A stretch of DNA of 64,000 bases from Saccharina japonica (taxonomy: Eukaryota; Sar; Phaeophyceae; Laminariales; Laminariaceae), in NCBI GenBank assembly GCA_008828725.1, contig MEHQ01001039.1:127146-191145 (forward strand), given 5' to 3'. The number at the start of each line of letters is the position of its first letter. The first letter of the stretch is position 1. Shown in pieces: positions 1-10,300 of this stretch. The position numbers and the translations under genes are program-made. The notes beneath the pieces are model-generated. The model saw only the letters and a program-made list of their open reading frames with translations, searched no databases and had not been told where the DNA came from.

Positions 1-823
1 CGACATTTTTTCCCCCATCTCAATACGATTTAACTTAATTCGCGGAGACGATGTCGACGCCTGGACGGAAACAGAAGCACCATTCCTACATTACTATGGA
101 GACCAAGCACTCACTCCATATTACCTTACAGATTCCATCCAGAGTGGTATTTTGTTACCGTATTTTTGGGGTCGGCTTTGTACCTATCTCTCTCTCTCTG
201 AGCATTCCCTGTGCACCCCCGTTTGTACCTCCTACGTTTCTATTTGCGACGGACGTTTGATTGACGACACACTCTATAAATTCTCCCCCCCCCCCCCTAA
301 CCCCCCGTCTGTCCTTCTGTAGCGGCACCACCTCACGGGCTTCTGTCTCGGAGGAACCCCACCCCCTCTGTTTGTGGTATGCGGTGGCTTGATACTGGTT
401 TCCCGTATATGGGGGTTTCATATATTGGTCTACGGAGATCGGGGTTTATATGATGTGGCGAGGCATTATGATCTGATATGATGGATGCCTCGCGTGAAGC
501 TGTTCCTCCTGGGAACAGTCGGCGATAATGATGATGTGACCCGGGCTTTGATAGAATCCTCCATTACATTCTTTTCCCGCCACTGGTATTCTTCTGTGTA
601 AACACGGTCGCACGGCTTCTGCCTACGGGGGAGAACTTAGCCCCTCCTTTCTCTAGAAACCCTCTATGAGGTACATGCCCCCCTTGAATATTTCAAGTTT
701 TTAGTTTTCATCTTCCGGCTGTATGACAGATGCTCGAGAAAATGAATACGCTTTGTCACCGCGCTCCCGTGTCGCGCGCTTCCGTGTTTCTGCCCCCCCC
801 TCCCCCTTGGCGTGACCAAAAAG
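1..823. other. Left edge, probable intron of the Pellino-like gene
   Basis: No exon can be placed here with confidence. A + frame stays open from base 1 to about 299 without an obvious start, and its peptide (including the stretch WTETEAPFLHYYGDQ near base 68) is not one I recognise; it could be an exon or chance. C-runs occur at about 284-297 and 795-806. The cysteine-rich first half of the Pellino RING-like domain is not visible, so the preceding exon probably lies outside the window. The pyrimidine-rich stretch at about 785-810 fits an intron end just before the exon at 824. Confidence 0.35.
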
Positions 824-2369
824 CAGATTGGGTTCGGCTGGTGTTCGGCGATCGACCGCGACGTGCCCACGATCGTGTTCAACCCTTGCGGGCATGCCGC
901 AAGCAAGGAGGTAACGGAATCCATGCATACGCAGCAACAAGCGGGTTGGTGTTGTTGTTGTGTGTGTGTGTGTTTTTTTTTCTCGTGTGAGCGAACCATC
1001 ATTCGGCCGTTTCGTCTCGCCAGATGTTCGATGGTAGTCGGTACATAGCACAAACAAACTATGAGGGTAGACAATTGTCTTACTACGTATATTGCAATAG
1101 TCCCGTTGTTTCGTAATATTATTACTGGGGACCATAATAAATTGGACCAAATATTGTTAGTAAAAATAGGTAAACATATAGGTTTTTGTGTGTACCGTAG
1201 GTCCTATTTACTATGGCATCATTAGCCCACCCCGTAATAGGTTCCTACCGCAATGGGTGGCCTGTTGTGGTCTCTACTCCCAACCAACAGAGACGGACCG
1301 AAATATTACTTTTCACTTGTCCTATCCTGTGTGTTTCACCAGTTGTTTTGGTAGACAGCACACCCTGGACAGTACGAGACAATCGTCGTGGTATTGCCCT
1401 GAATGTACTTGAACGGCCGGTAACTACCTGGGTGCAGGCATTAGGAGCGTATTTGTATTACTTGGGAGGCGTACCTTTACATGGGAAACCAGGGGTTCAC
1501 AAAATAACTCTTACTGTCCGGGCAACTTTTATTGATAAGACACCCCTCCCCTGGCCCTACCGTCGGCAAATAGGTACTAAGTCGCTATCGTAGGTGGGTT
1601 GCCGTGGTTTGACATCTGTCGTTGGTACACAATAACTCTGTTCATGGCACCGAACGTGACATGTCGCGCGGAAACCAAAACTGCAACAACAACAACAACG
1701 AAAAATCGCATGCATGTCCGGCGAAGAGCTTAAAACATTAATTTTTCCCCAGCGAAATTATTCAACACAACGAAGGAAACCGGAAACCGGACCAGAGAGA
1801 GAGAGAGAGAGGGGAGAGAGGATCGGGCTACGAAACAGCCGAAGCAATCGTTAATCATGCGAACACTACGTACGACGAATCTGCTTTTCTTCGTGCAAAG
1901 ACCTTTTTTACACCAAAAACAACAACGCCGTCATCATCATCTGGTCAATATTACAAAAACAACCCCCCACCGCTCCGTCCCGGCATTGTAGGGATGCGAG
2001 GGTCTATGGTCATACGACTACGGCCATGCATGAAAATGAAGTACACCCCCCTTCTCCCCCCCCGTCATCTACTCAACTGTATCAAGACAAACCCATCATC
2101 TCCTCAGCCTTACCCACCCAAAACAAAGCATCAGCTGCTCAATCGTACCCCCCCCCCCCCCCCCCCCCCCCGATATCACCTGTCTGCTCAACACATCTTT
2201 TGTCTGGATCACTGGTGGAACGCAGGTGGCCGAGCGGTGGACAGGGTTGGCCATGCCAAACAACGCCCCGCCGGACGCGGTGTATCGCCCCATCTGCCCT
2301 TACTGTGCCAAGCCCCTGCTGTGCAAGAACGGCGAACGCCCCTACCACAAGATGATATTCGCGCAATGA
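824..2369 (+). CDS. Pellino-family RING-like E3 ubiquitin ligase, last two exons (5' partial)
   Basis: Two exons are seen: about 824-910 (possibly starting at 827) and 2226-2369, joined in phase 0 by a GT..AG intron of 1,315 bases; the stop TGA is at 2367-2369. The joined peptide contains FNPCGHAASKE, then CPYCAKPLL, and ends in KMIFAQ. This matches the C-terminal half of the Pellino RING-like domain, where metazoan proteins read SPCGH, CPFC and end in a LIFQ-type segment. The visible zinc ligands are the Cys and His of PCGH and both Cys of CPYC. Pellinos are E3 ligases that attach ubiquitin chains to kinases such as IRAK in animals; the substrate in an alga is unknown. The N-terminal FHA-like part and the first zinc site are off the window. 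The intron contains a TA-flanked MITE and a poly-C-tailed repeat. Family assignment is good; function beyond that is inference. Confidence 0.8.
1122..1223. mobile_element. TA-type MITE, copy 1
   Basis: Short element of about 100 bases whose two ends are inverted copies of a GGACCATAGTAAATAGGACC-like terminal repeat. The left end reads GGGGACCATAATAAATTGG and the right end GGTCCTATTTACTATGG. It lies in the intron of the Pellino-like gene. Six other copies occur in the window. It has no coding capacity, so it needs a transposase from elsewhere. Confidence 0.75.
1975..2056 (+). repeat. Poly-C-tailed short repeat, subtype A, copy 1
   Basis: About 80 bases with core GGGATGCGAGGGTCTATGG and CATACGACTACGGCCATGC, running into C-rich sequence at the 3' end. 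The same block recurs at 3820, 6600 (minus) and 13680 (minus). It shares its core with the subtype B repeats listed below. It lies in the Pellino-like intron. Confidence 0.75.
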
Positions 2370-2867
2370 GCGCTCGAAAAAATATATGAGTTCGGAGGGA
2401 TGTTTACGAGTGGTCAACGTTGAGTGAAGCTCATCATGCTGCAAGCTGTGGGATGGTAAACAGACGCGATGATAATCGTTGCAATGACGATAACGATTCG
2501 CTTCATCACAAAGACGAGAGCTGATGTATGCATATGCAGTCCGGGGTTTCCCCAATAAGGCGGTATCCCGATATAGGGCGGCCAAAACCGCTTGGCGCGT
2601 ACTGGGGAATTGCACTCAGAACCTGGCATGCTTTAACACGGCTTCCCGCACCAAAGCGGTCATATTGCTCTCTCTCTCTCTGGCACAACACCACCGCCTT
2701 GATGGGGGACCCCTACGTACCGTGCTCACACGCAATGACGAGTGTGTCACATTGATTGGTGGGAGCGCTTCCGCGTGTGCTGGTGTGCGCCGTGCTAGAA
2801 CTCACGCACGCACACGCACGCACACGCGCACACGCATTGCTGACATCGCACTCAGTAACCCCCCCCC

Positions 2868-2945
2868 CCGTCTCGAAAGGGATGCGTGGTCAATGGTTAA
2901 ATGACTAAGGCAAGCAACAAATGAGTACGCCCCCCCCCCCTCCGA
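2868..2945 (+). repeat. Poly-C-tailed short repeat, subtype B, copy 1
   Basis: Reads CTCGAAAGGGATGCGTGGTC, then AAATGACTAAGGCAAGCAAC and AAATGAGTACG, followed by a run of ten or more C. It matches the blocks at 3903, 6050, 14480 (minus), 52920 and 58340. Confidence 0.75.
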
Positions 2946-3819
2946 AGAATGGGGGGGGTATCAAACAGTTCAGTTATTCAGTGCAACGCAAGATGAAGGG
3001 GGAGATTCGCAGACTCTACCGACACACGTTGCTTACTGTAAACACTAACAACACACAGATAGCAGTAACAGCAGTAGAGTTCTACGATTGGATTGCGAAT
3101 TGAATGCACCACGAGTACCCTATATATAACCAAACTTTACAGGCGGGGCGGCGGGGAGCGGGTCGGGGCGCAGGCCCGACCCGACCCGCGCCGCGCGCCT
3201 ACAGCCGATAAACTCCCCGTGTGTGTGCGAGTCGTCAAGCATGGCCTCACTCTCCGTGGAATCGCCCGAAGATGGCAGCTCTCAACATATTCATTTGAAC
3301 GGGATCGCCAGGAAGCGGAGTGGGTCAGTCAGGAAATTCTATGAATGAAAGAAAGAAGCCTCCGGATGAAACAAAACAAAATCTTCTTCGCGGACGCGTG
3401 ATGCTCCTAATTTTTCCTCCCCGAGATTCCCTCACCTGACTATATACTATAGGAGCTCTTGACGTACCGAGACCTAAACGGACATTTGACGAACCATGAA
3501 GAAAAAACATTCAGGATGGTGAACAATTTTATGGCCAAAGACTAATACTACTGCACTACAATATTAAGTAGGTTCTCAGGCCAGGAGGCCCGTCATCCAG
3601 AAGTGTTTCGGTCAAAAAAGCGCCGCCTCTTAAGGTAGAGAAGCACGATTTTATTTTTTTTGTTGTGGTTGGTCACCTAAAGAGCTCTATACCTTACCCA
3701 GTCTGATACCCAGACACCCCCCCCCTATATTGGAGGGAAAAACCGGACCGTTGTGATCCCACAGGAAACAATAAGTCAACTTTTTTTTTAATGCCCCCCC
3801 CCCCCCCAAAACCCAACGT

Positions 3820-3975
3820 GCTCCGTCCCGGCATTGTAGGGATGCGAGGGTCTATGGTCATATGACTACGGCCGTGCACGACATGAGTACACCCCCCGCC
3901 CCTCTCGGAAGGGATGCGTGGTCAATGGTCAAATGACTGAGGCAAGCAACAAATGAGTACGCCCCCCCTCCTCCC
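3820..3975 (+). repeat. Poly-C-tailed repeat dimer, subtype A followed by subtype B
   Basis: Subtype A (about 3820-3902) is directly followed by subtype B (about 3903-3975) in the same orientation, each ending in a C-rich tail. The direct head-to-tail arrangement shows that the two subtypes are related units. Both share GGGATGCG, ATGGTCA and GACT in the same order. Confidence 0.75.
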
Positions 3976-4741
3976 CCCCCTCCCCCCCACCAGCGGGAAA
4001 AAAAAGGGGGGGTCTCTAAAACCAAGTGAAAAAATGGAACAAAAAACGAAAAAAAAAATGGTTTTCGCTCATTTTGTCCTGTCATCACAGCGATCCGGTT
4101 TGTTTTTCATTCTGACCTTCCTAGGAGTGTGGTGTCGTTTTCTCTCTTTTTTTTTTGTGCGCCCTTGCCTCACCCAAAAAAAAAAAACAGATTTTGGAAG
4201 AAACTGGAAGTAAGTGCTACGTACTCGTATCACATTTTTCCGATGAACAAATCCCATGGCCTGACTGCCGTACAACGAAAAATATTGCAAAAGCAAGACC
4301 GAGAAATGCCGACGAATTTGGGTTAAGGAGGAACCCGATCATATCAGAAAAAAAAAATTAGCCAAAAATGTTCTACGTCTATTATGGTAGAGCACACGCG
4401 GTCCCGCGTCTTCGTCGCCTACTCTCGTACAAACCTATCGTTTGTTTAGTTTTCTGTTTTTTGTTTTGCCTTCCGCGTACAGAAGGCCGCTATGTAGAGG
4501 GGTACAATCTCCCACGAATTGGGGCTGGGAACGTATAAGCGATGACCCAAAAGTGATGGAATACCACATAGCAGGTACCTACCAGGACATCTCTGAGTGA
4601 TACAGCCGACACTACTGCTGTACTCGTAGTGCAGTGGCGCGAAGTGTTTCATTGGTCCGCAGTAGCACGGAGGGTATTGGGACAATTACGATGAAGTCGG
4701 CAAGCACACTGTTTGCTGTGCTCGACCATCATCGCGATCCG

Positions 4742-4776
<35 letters not shown>
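4742..4776. repeat. CTA trinucleotide microsatellite
   Basis: About eleven uninterrupted copies of CTA. Confidence 0.9.
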
Positions 4777-4810
4777 GACTCGCCCCGCCGTCGGGTGTGG
4801 TCGTAAATAA

Positions 4811-5083
4811 CAGGGCTGTTCACGGGGCGGGTCAAACCTCGCGGGTCAGGTCAGGTCGGGTCGGGTCGGGTCGGGTCGGGTCGGGTCGGCTAGGGTAATA
4901 CGAGTGACTCGACCCGGTCCGTGGGAGTTTTGAAAGCCTCCTAACCCGACCTGACCTGACCTGACCTGACCTGACCCGACCTGACCTGACCCGACTCGAC
5001 ACGATCCGACCCATGAGAGTAAAAACAAAATCCTGACGCGACCCACGGGTAGGGGATTATGACCCGTGAGGTGAAAAGCCCTG
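4811..5083. mobile_element. hAT-type foldback MITE, copy 1
   Basis: Begins CAGGGCTGTTCACGG and ends in AAAAGCCCTG. The interior is mostly tandem GGGTC or GACCT pentamers arranged as an inverted repeat. The flanks are GTAAATAA on the left and GTAAATAG on the right, a target-site duplication with 7 of 8 bases matching. CAGGG-type ends plus an 8-bp duplication are typical of hAT transposons. There is no transposase gene, so this is a non-autonomous derivative. Confidence 0.75.
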
Positions 5084-5169
5084 GTAAATAGGCTTGATTC
5101 CGCGGGCACGCTCCGAATTAGAGGTAGGTACAGGTAGGGTAAACCGAAAAGGTTCCATCCTGTAAAGCT

Positions 5170-5335
5170 CAGGGCTCTTCACGGGCCATGATCCGACCTG
5201 CGAGTCAGGTCGGGTCGGGTCGGGTCGGGTCACGTCAGAAAGTTTTCAAAACTCTCACGGGTGGGGTTGGGTCACCCTTTCCCGACCCGAATCGACCTAA
5301 CCCGCGAGGTTTGACCCGACCCGTGAAGATTCCTG
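5170..5335. mobile_element. hAT-type foldback MITE, copy 2
   Basis: Begins CAGGGCTCTTCACGGG and ends CCCGTGAAGATTCCTG, with GGGTC repeats on the left arm and CCCGA or GACCC repeats on the right. It is related to the elements at 4811 and 7652. I could not see a convincing target-site duplication, so it may be older or have altered ends. Confidence 0.6.
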
Positions 5336-5625
5336 CTTAACAACCTGACCATGACAAGTTTCTAGACAAAATGTCATGTCTAGCCGGACGATCGCTACAG
5401 GTGAACAAAACCGCGGTGCGACGCATACGCACCCTCCGTATATATATAGTCACTGCTGTTGTGGCGATCAGATGGTCTGCGTCTGCGCAAGAGGAGGTTT
5501 TTGCCTCCATAGTGCTCCGGAACCGCAAACACTTCATTCACACTTCATTCACACATTGAACTATATCACTGTCTACTTTAGTAACTAAAATAGGTCATCT
5601 TGATCTTTTTGACCTGCTGCTATGG

Positions 5626-5790
5626 TCATGTTGTGCAGGGTCTGTACAACAAGTACGACAGATCCAACCTAAGAAACATATGCTACATACGAGTAGATCA
5701 TGCAGGTTGCACGGCTCCCCGCCCGGAAACATGAGCTATGTACACCACACAGATCAGGAACATAACTGTCCTTGGAAATACCTAGAAGAG
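5626..5790 (+). repeat. GATC-rich dispersed repeat, copy 1
   Basis: Contains GTTGTGCAGGGTCTGTA, GAGTAGATCATGC and AACATGAGCTATGTAC in that order. The same order is found at 47285-47500 and, inverted, at about 8560-8745. Function unknown. Confidence 0.55.
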
Positions 5791-6049
5791 ATCATGCAGT
5801 GGGGTGTTCGTTCGTGCGTTGCCCTACGTGTGTGTGAAACACTTTGCCAATCCGATGCAATATCCCCTTGGCCGCGATCACTGCTGCTGTAGACACATCT
5901 CTACCAAAATAAATTGCGGCATTTTTTAGTCACAGACGGAAGCGAACCCATGCTTAAGTGAATGGGGGTATTTTGATTGATTAACATTGCGTAAAGTACG
6001 GTCCCGATGAAAAAACTGTCCGCCCCCCCCACCACCGCTGCCCCCCCAT

Positions 6050-6127
6050 GGTGCTCCGTCTCGAAAATAATGCGTGGTCAATGGTCAAATGACTAAGGCG
6101 AGCAAAAAATGAGTACGCCCCCCCCCC
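6050..6127 (+). repeat. Poly-C-tailed short repeat, subtype B
   Basis: Carries the core GGTCAATGGTCAAATGACTA and ends in GAGTACG plus a C run. Same family as 2868. Confidence 0.75.
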
Positions 6128-6599
6128 TCGCCCACCCACCCCCTCTTCCTTCCAAGCACGCTCCGCTCAGCTCGTGTTCTCTCTACGTGTGCCAGACGGT
6201 TATGTATGTGCAGGACTAAAAAATGGACATAATCACTCTTGGTGCGTTAAAAAAACTACCTTCCCGTCTTTTGGTTTCGGCGCCCTTGTGTGCTACTACG
6301 TTAAGCACAATAAGCACCGGCCCCGATAAAATAACCACAAAGCGATCGGTGAATCACTCACTACTGTACGTATGTAGAAGCAACGCGAGCTTTATAAAGG
6401 CACAGCCAAAAAAAGGCACATATACACACAAAATAAAACAAATGTACAAAAAAATAAAATTAACAGACCGAAAAACAACACACGGGTCACGATCGCGTGC
6501 ACCGCCACCACTGCCACTCACGAGCCGGCCAAAACCAGGTGAGTAAATATCCAAAACGCTTTCTACAACCGACCCGGGGGGGAGGGGGGTGAGCAGGCA

Positions 6600-6720
6600 T
6601 GTGGGGGGGGGGGGATTACTCGATATTCATGCATGGCCGTAGTCGTATGACCATAGACCCTCGCGTCCCTACAATGCCGGGACGGAGCATGTCGGGTTTT
6701 CACCGACCAGGAAGGCATTG
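6600..6720 (-). repeat. Poly-C-tailed short repeat, subtype A, minus orientation
   Basis: Inverted copy of the 1975 repeat. The tail appears as a G run at 6602-6613. The 5' side continues through a segment with TTTTCACCGACCAGG and ATTGCT that is also present at about 13765-13790, so the full unit is longer than the 80-base core, about 120-140 bases. Confidence 0.7.
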
Positions 6721-7362
6721 CTACGTAGCACGAGGGGGGGCAGAGCGTTGAGGGCATCGACAAAGGTGGCGATGTCGAGAGAGCACCAGAAGCACCAACA
6801 ACCCCCTCGAGAAACACTGACAGAGCAAAGCGAGAACGATCAAACGATCTCCTACGTACTACGCATCAAAATGGCAGGATTCCGCATCCATCTCCGTTAA
6901 CGTCGAAGTGACACACTGCCCATCCCCACAACTTGTTGGCCATCTATTATTAATAGCAATAACAGCAGCAGCAGCAGCACATGTCTGTTTGTTTGCGTGT
7001 TCTACTACCAGTTCTGCCAGCACCGTCCCTCTTCCCGTGCTGTACCCCCACTTGGTGCTATTGCGACCCACGCGATCAAGCAAATATTTTCCCCTCGCCG
7101 CTGCCACGATCATATTCAACCCCATAATATGAATATACGAAGTATGGCGGGGAAGAAATGCCAAAGGACGCACCAGGTATACGTACGCTGCTCGACCCAT
7201 GCATCCACATGCCGCCAAAATCGGCATTGGTACATATACATACACACATGTACTTCGAACTATGTATATGTATATTTAGCAAATAAACAAATCAGCCGCT
7301 GACAAAGCTTAAGCTTAAGCTTGAAGGCGCAACAGGCATTTTACGAAGTACTAGCTACATCA

Positions 7363-10300
7363 TCAGCTGCTGACAGGCTTTGTGTCGGCCACGGTCAGCA
7401 GTCGGTCCATCTTGTCCACTTGCAGCTGTATCGGATCGTGCTCCACCACATTCCCTTCCTCATCCCGCGGCTCGTGCACCTTTTGGTACAAACGTTTTTC
7501 GGTCCGAGTTGAGTTGGCGAGGGGGGGAGGAGGGGGCGGAGGCGGGAGTGTTATGGGATTTTGTCACCTTCGTACAGCTAATAAAAATTGTGGAGTGCCT
7601 AGTCATGAGCTACGCTCTTGGGTGCTGCCGCATAGTAGGCATGCAAATTTCCAGGGTTCTTCACGGGTCGTGCAGAAAAACATATTACGGATCGGGTCGG
7701 GTCGGGTCGGGTAGGGTCGAGTCAGGAGGTTTTTAAACTTTCAAGGGTCGGGTCGGGTCGGGTTGCCCTTACCCGATCTGACCCGGCCGAACCCGCGAGG
7801 TTTGACCCGACCCGTGATCAGCCCTGCAAATTTCGGTATCCACATATTTTTGGGGCTTCCCACAAGGGTTTGTTCTTGCGATCGTTTTTCTCGTTCTTGT
7901 AGTTGAGCCCGCTTGCAGAGGTAAACATCGACATCACTGCTAATCCTATAATATCACAAGTCACCCAAAAAGTGTTCTCGGTTCAGAATCCCGTCGTGCG
8001 TGATCAGACGATTAAAACACAAGCTAAAACTATGGGGGGTGTATATTTTCCCTCTTGTGTCGCGACCTCGCCCCTGTTTTATAAAACCCACACACAACAG
8101 TGCCGGAAAAACTAGGCAAGAGTGGGCGGAAAGGAGAAGAGAAGGTAGGTAGGTAGGCAGGCAGGCATCCTTCTGCGTTATGTTGGAAGCACCGATCAAC
8201 CGACATACATGGGCAGACCGCACAACTAAATGGGACAATGTTGGGACTTACACTATTACGGGAGACCATAGTAAATAGAACCTACGGTACCTATTTGTAC
8301 TAACCCTATTTGGTCCTACTTACTACGGGTCCCGCGTAATAATACCTCTGTCAATAATATTTATGAGCGATCGGCGAAGCATGCTGTGTGCGGTAGTTGG
8401 TATGATAGCGCCCATTTTTTGTCAGGGGCTCCTCTCAATTGATTATAGTATTGCAGCTTTGTACCTCTTTTTCGAGAAAGAGGGTAAGCTAAGCCCCGGT
8501 ACGCAATTCCACGGGCTAGTTATTTATACGAACAAGTACGATCGTGATATTCCACCCCTCAGACAGATCAGATAGATAATTCCCACTCCATGATCTATAA
8601 GCAGTAGACCTTTCAAGGCAGATCTACTCCCGATCTTGTACGATCTAGCTCATGCTACGGAGTGGGACCCGTATAACCCGTATGATCTACTCGTATATAG
8701 CGCATGCCTTCTAGGGCTGATCTGTACCATGCACAACATCCTGAACATTCTCTCACAACGGCAGACGAGGAGCTAGGTGATCTAGATGATGATATATCTA
8801 TATGTAGATGATCTAGATGATGATCTATCTGTAGATGATCTAGATCATGATATATCTGTAGGCGATCTGTCCGAGGTGGACATTGGAGGCACGAACTTCT
8901 CAGCTGAGTGGCTCCCCTCGTAGCTCGGCGGTTCCGACTTTTGGCGATCCTTATGAGTAACCAACGTTGAAGCTTGTGTGCTTGCACATTTTTGTGGGAT
9001 GGCAACAAAACGAAACAAGTTTTTCATATCATAGTACTTGCAATAATATTAGGTCTGTCGCCTGCAGGATTAAATAGCTTAAGACAACTTGACCGACCGT
9101 CAACCTCTACGAAAACAAACCCCGTAAGGGTTTCCCTCACCTTGCGGAGGTTTGGCGACAGCTTCAGGGAGTTCACTCCTCCCCGGTCATCGCCTACGAT
9201 AATGATCGGGTCCTGTCAAGGTGTTCACGGGGAGGGGGAGGGGGGGGGGTGCATGATATTTAGTGTCAAAATCCCTCGGCTTTTGTACAGGCTGGGCTGG
9301 CCAAGAATAGCTTTTTAGTTGGTCATGCACTTTCTCAGTTGGTTTTTTCGAGTTTTGAACCGAAAACTTGACACGTCCTACTTAAGAGCAAAACGAACGG
9401 ATTGCCAACTGCACCATTTTTTTTTTTTTTTTCGTGAACTAGGTAGATTTCAGAAAAAAACGAAAACTGGTTTTGGCTACAACTGACGGAAAAAAACAAA
9501 AATTAAAATGGTGCAGTTGGCAATCCCTTTGGTGTTCCCTTAAGTATGATGTGTCAAGTTTTCAGGTCACGGAAAACCCAACTGAGAATCCCATTTTTCC
9601 GATTCCCACCGAAACTATTAATAGGGCAAAGCTGCGAGGGTGGTTGGCAATTTGTATTCCGCCGCATAAAAACATGATTTTAAATAGACATTTTCTGCTG
9701 AAAAAGCTCAATAAACTACTAAAAAAATCAACGAATTGCGCGAACGTGCCCAATCAGCAAACAACACAGACGGGCATGACCGCTTTGATTGGCTGATCAA
9801 CAGGATATGCTCAGCTCCGACTAGTTCGTCGTAGTTCATGAGACATGGACTGACGAACTAAAAAGCTGTTCTTGGCCAGCCCAGCTCGTATGGCACGAGG
9901 AATCGAACGGGAGCGTTTCCACGTCGACACAGCTTGATTTTACGCAAAACACACGTATTGTAAAACACCACAATAAATTGATACTCCGAGGTATGACCAG
10001 AACGGTGAGAGAGTGGGGGAGCGGGGGGGGCGGCTACGTAGCGAGGGGGAGAGCGGAGGGCGGCAAAGACGCGAGGAGCTGACTCTTGAGTTAACTTCAA
10101 TCATGTTGTCTTCCTCCAACCCAACAGTAAGTGCTTCGTATCTTATAGTTCTCTTCATCTTTCCGCACAGCTCTGATTACGATTATTATGTCCTCTACTT
10201 CAAAAATATTTGCGTCCTGTTATCTAAACTAAGACTCTGTAAAACTGGCCCACACACATTCCGCCTGCACCACACACGGCACTACACGCTCACAACAGCG

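Larger units (their letters stand above)
2370..7362. other. Intergenic region between convergent Pellino-like and DNAI1 genes
   Basis: This stretch separates the 3' ends of two convergent genes. I see no conserved protein segment in it on either strand. It holds poly-C-tailed repeats (2868, 3820-3975, 6050, 6600), two hAT-type foldback elements (4811-5083 and 5170-5335), one copy of a GATC-rich dispersed repeat (5626-5790), a CTA microsatellite (4742-4776) and many homopolymer C or A runs. Some of the right part must be the 3' UTR of the dynein gene, but no clear polyadenylation signal marks its end. Confidence 0.6.

Noticed and set aside
4811-7826. Telomere-like or satellite array of GGGTC
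   Set aside because: The pentamers are confined to discrete elements with inverted CAGGG ends and target-site duplications, so they are MITE interiors.
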